This document shows positions 62,963 to 64,000 of a stretch of 64,000 nucleotides of DNA, piece after piece. The translations under genes were made by a program, and so were the position numbers. Origin of the DNA: Bradyrhizobium sp. AS23.2 (GTDB taxonomy: Bacteria > Pseudomonadota > Alphaproteobacteria > Rhizobiales > Xanthobacteraceae); assembly GCF_001908185.1 (NCBI RefSeq), contig NZ_LGHM01000125.1, forward strand, positions 55,644 to 119,643. Direction: 5' to 3'. The notes under the pieces are model-generated. The model saw only the letters and a list, made by a program, of their open reading frames with translations, was not told the DNA's origin and searched no databases. Each line of letters opens with the position of its first letter. The stretch's first letter is position 1.

Positions 62963-64000
62963 TGGATTACGCAGGCCGCGTCGCGCAGGCCGACACCTAT
63001 CCCAAGATGCTGCGGCTGAACGCGAAAGAGCACGGCAACGAGATCGCATTGCGCGAAAAGGATCTCGGCCTCTGGCGCCCGTTCACCTGGAATGACTACC
63101 AGACGCGGGTGCGCGATTTCGCGCTCGGCCTCGTCGAGCTGGGCCTGGGGCGCGGCGACGTCATCGGCATCATCGGCGACAACCGGCCCGACTGGGTCGC
63201 GGCGGAAGTGGCGACGCATGCGATCGGGGGCTTGAGCCTCGGGCTCTATCGCGACGTGCTCGACGAAGAAGCCTCCTACCTTCTCAACTATGGCGAAGCC
63301 CAACTGGTTTTCGCGGAGGACGAGGAGCAGGTCGACAAGCTGCTTGTGCTCGCCGAGCGCGTGCCGAGGCTGAAGCACATCATTTATACCGACCCGCGCG
63401 GGATGCGGAAATATGACGATCCCAGGCTGATGTCGGCGGAGAAATTCGCCGAGCTCGGCCGCGCTCGGGCCGCCCGAGAGCCGGAGCTTTACGATCGCCT
63501 CGTGGACGCAACCAAGGGCGAGGATGTCGCCATCCTCTGCACCACCTCAGGCACCACGTCGCACCCGAAGCTTGCCATGCTCGCCGCCGGCCGCGTGCTC
63601 GGCCACTGCGCGACCTACCTCGCTTTCGACCCCAAGGGCCCCGACGACGAATACGTCTCAGTGCTGCCGCTGCCCTGGATCATGGAACAAGTCTATGTGC
63701 TCGGCAAAGGCCTCTTGTGCCGGATGAAGATCAACTTCGTCGAAGAGCCCGACACCATGATGAACGATCTGCGCGAGATCGCGCCGACGTTCGTGCTGTT
63801 CGCACCGCGAGTCTGGGAATCGATCGCGGCCGACGTCCGCGCCAAGGTGATGGACGCGACGCCCTTCAAACAGCGGCTGTTCGATATTGGCATGAAAAGC
63901 GGCCTTGCCGCGCTCGAACAGGGCAAGCGCTCCGGCTTCGCCGACGCGATCCTGTTCCGCGCGCTGCGCGACCGGCTCGGCTTCACCCGCCTGCGCTCGG
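62959..64000 (+). CDS. AMP-binding long-chain acyl-CoA ligase-like protein (partial, C-terminus outside window)
   Basis: 347 residues visible of a usual 600-650. ANL-family N-terminal domain: WNDYQTRVRDFALGLVELG, IIGDNRPDWVAAEVATHAIG, and the phosphate-binding CTTSGTTSHPKLAM (a variant of the usual TSGTTGxPKG). It activates a carboxylic acid to an acyl-AMP and then acyl-CoA. Starting inside ATGA at the end of a LivG gene, it probably acts on what the transporter brings in, such as a fatty or aromatic acid. The AMP-binding P-loop has Ser-His in place of Gly-x. Confidence 0.87.
   Translation, partial: MMDYAGRVAQADTYPKMLRLNAKEHGNEIALREKDLGLWRPFTWNDYQTRVRDFALGLVELGLGRGDVIGIIGDNRPDWVAAEVATHAIGGLSLGLYRDVLDEEASYLLNYGEAQLVFAEDEEQVDKLLVLAERVPRLKHIIYTDPRGMRKYDDPRLMSAEKFAELGRARAAREPELYDRLVDATKGEDVAILCTTSGTTSHPKLAMLAAGRVLGHCATYLAFDPKGPDDEYVSVLPLPWIMEQVYVLGKGLLCRMKINFVEEPDTMMNDLREIAPTFVLFAPRVWESIAADVRAKVMDATPFKQRLFDIGMKSGLAALEQGKRSGFADAILFRALRDRLGFTRLRS

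Overview
The window reads as chromosomal DNA of a high-GC alphaproteobacterium of the Rhizobiales, most likely Bradyrhizobium or a close relative. This is inferred from gene content: the alphaproteobacterial families DUF2336, DUF1491 and DUF5330, two Liv-type ABC systems, LpcC- and LpxO-like lipopolysaccharide enzymes, and dispersed 'GTCATTCCGGG...GGAATGACG' palindromes. No search was run. I saw no rRNA, tRNA, CRISPR array, phage or insertion sequence.

Layout. 1-7.8 kb: a cut-off TPR protein, a dienelactone-hydrolase-like enzyme, two small conserved-looking proteins, DUF2336, DUF1491, and a PAS sensor kinase coupled to a peptidoglycan-binding-domain protein. 7.9-29.1 kb: a large LPS/O-antigen region. 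It holds nucleotide-sugar genes (WbpE- and WbpB-like, ManC/XanB, UDP-glucuronate 4-epimerase, WbpM-like dehydratase, WbpV-like reductase, galE), a WecA/WbpL-like initiating transferase, a flippase-like membrane protein, two GT4 glycosyltransferases, an O-antigen ligase, heptose synthesis and transfer (hldD, hldE, waaF) and an MsbA-like exporter. As given, hldE has a one-base frameshift. 29.2-37.7 kb: an accessory stretch with an MHS-family transporter, an NTF2-like protein, an LpxO-like hydroxylase, and a LysR regulator divergent from an SDR-tautomerase-MFS operon whose MFS gene is broken twice, then a flavin monooxygenase. 37.8-42.0 kb: the SAM cycle (ahcY, metK) with an HTH-methyltransferase fusion directly upstream. 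42.2-45.5 kb: an exported TPR-caspase protein and a membrane acyltransferase. 45.6-51.4 kb: livKHMGF followed by a MetE-like protein, with a perfect 12-bp-arm palindrome upstream. 52-61.8 kb: purU, a HemD-like protein, a zinc-ribbon/adenylate cyclase/AAA/TPR protein with a peroxiredoxin-like partner, an MFS transporter, and a Crp-AraC-DUF4287-DoxX gene string. 62.1-64 kb: start of a second Liv-type operon with an AMP-forming acyl-CoA ligase, cut by the window edge.

Working together: the 8-29 kb genes would make sugar nucleotides, start and extend an O-chain on undecaprenyl phosphate, build a heptose-containing core, and join and export them. AhcY, MetK and the MetE-like protein touch methyl metabolism. 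Short tandem duplications with 12-15 bp units recur at gene ends and in spacers, and the two clear gene lesions are a 1-bp loss in hldE and a nonsense plus C-tract insertion in an MFS gene.
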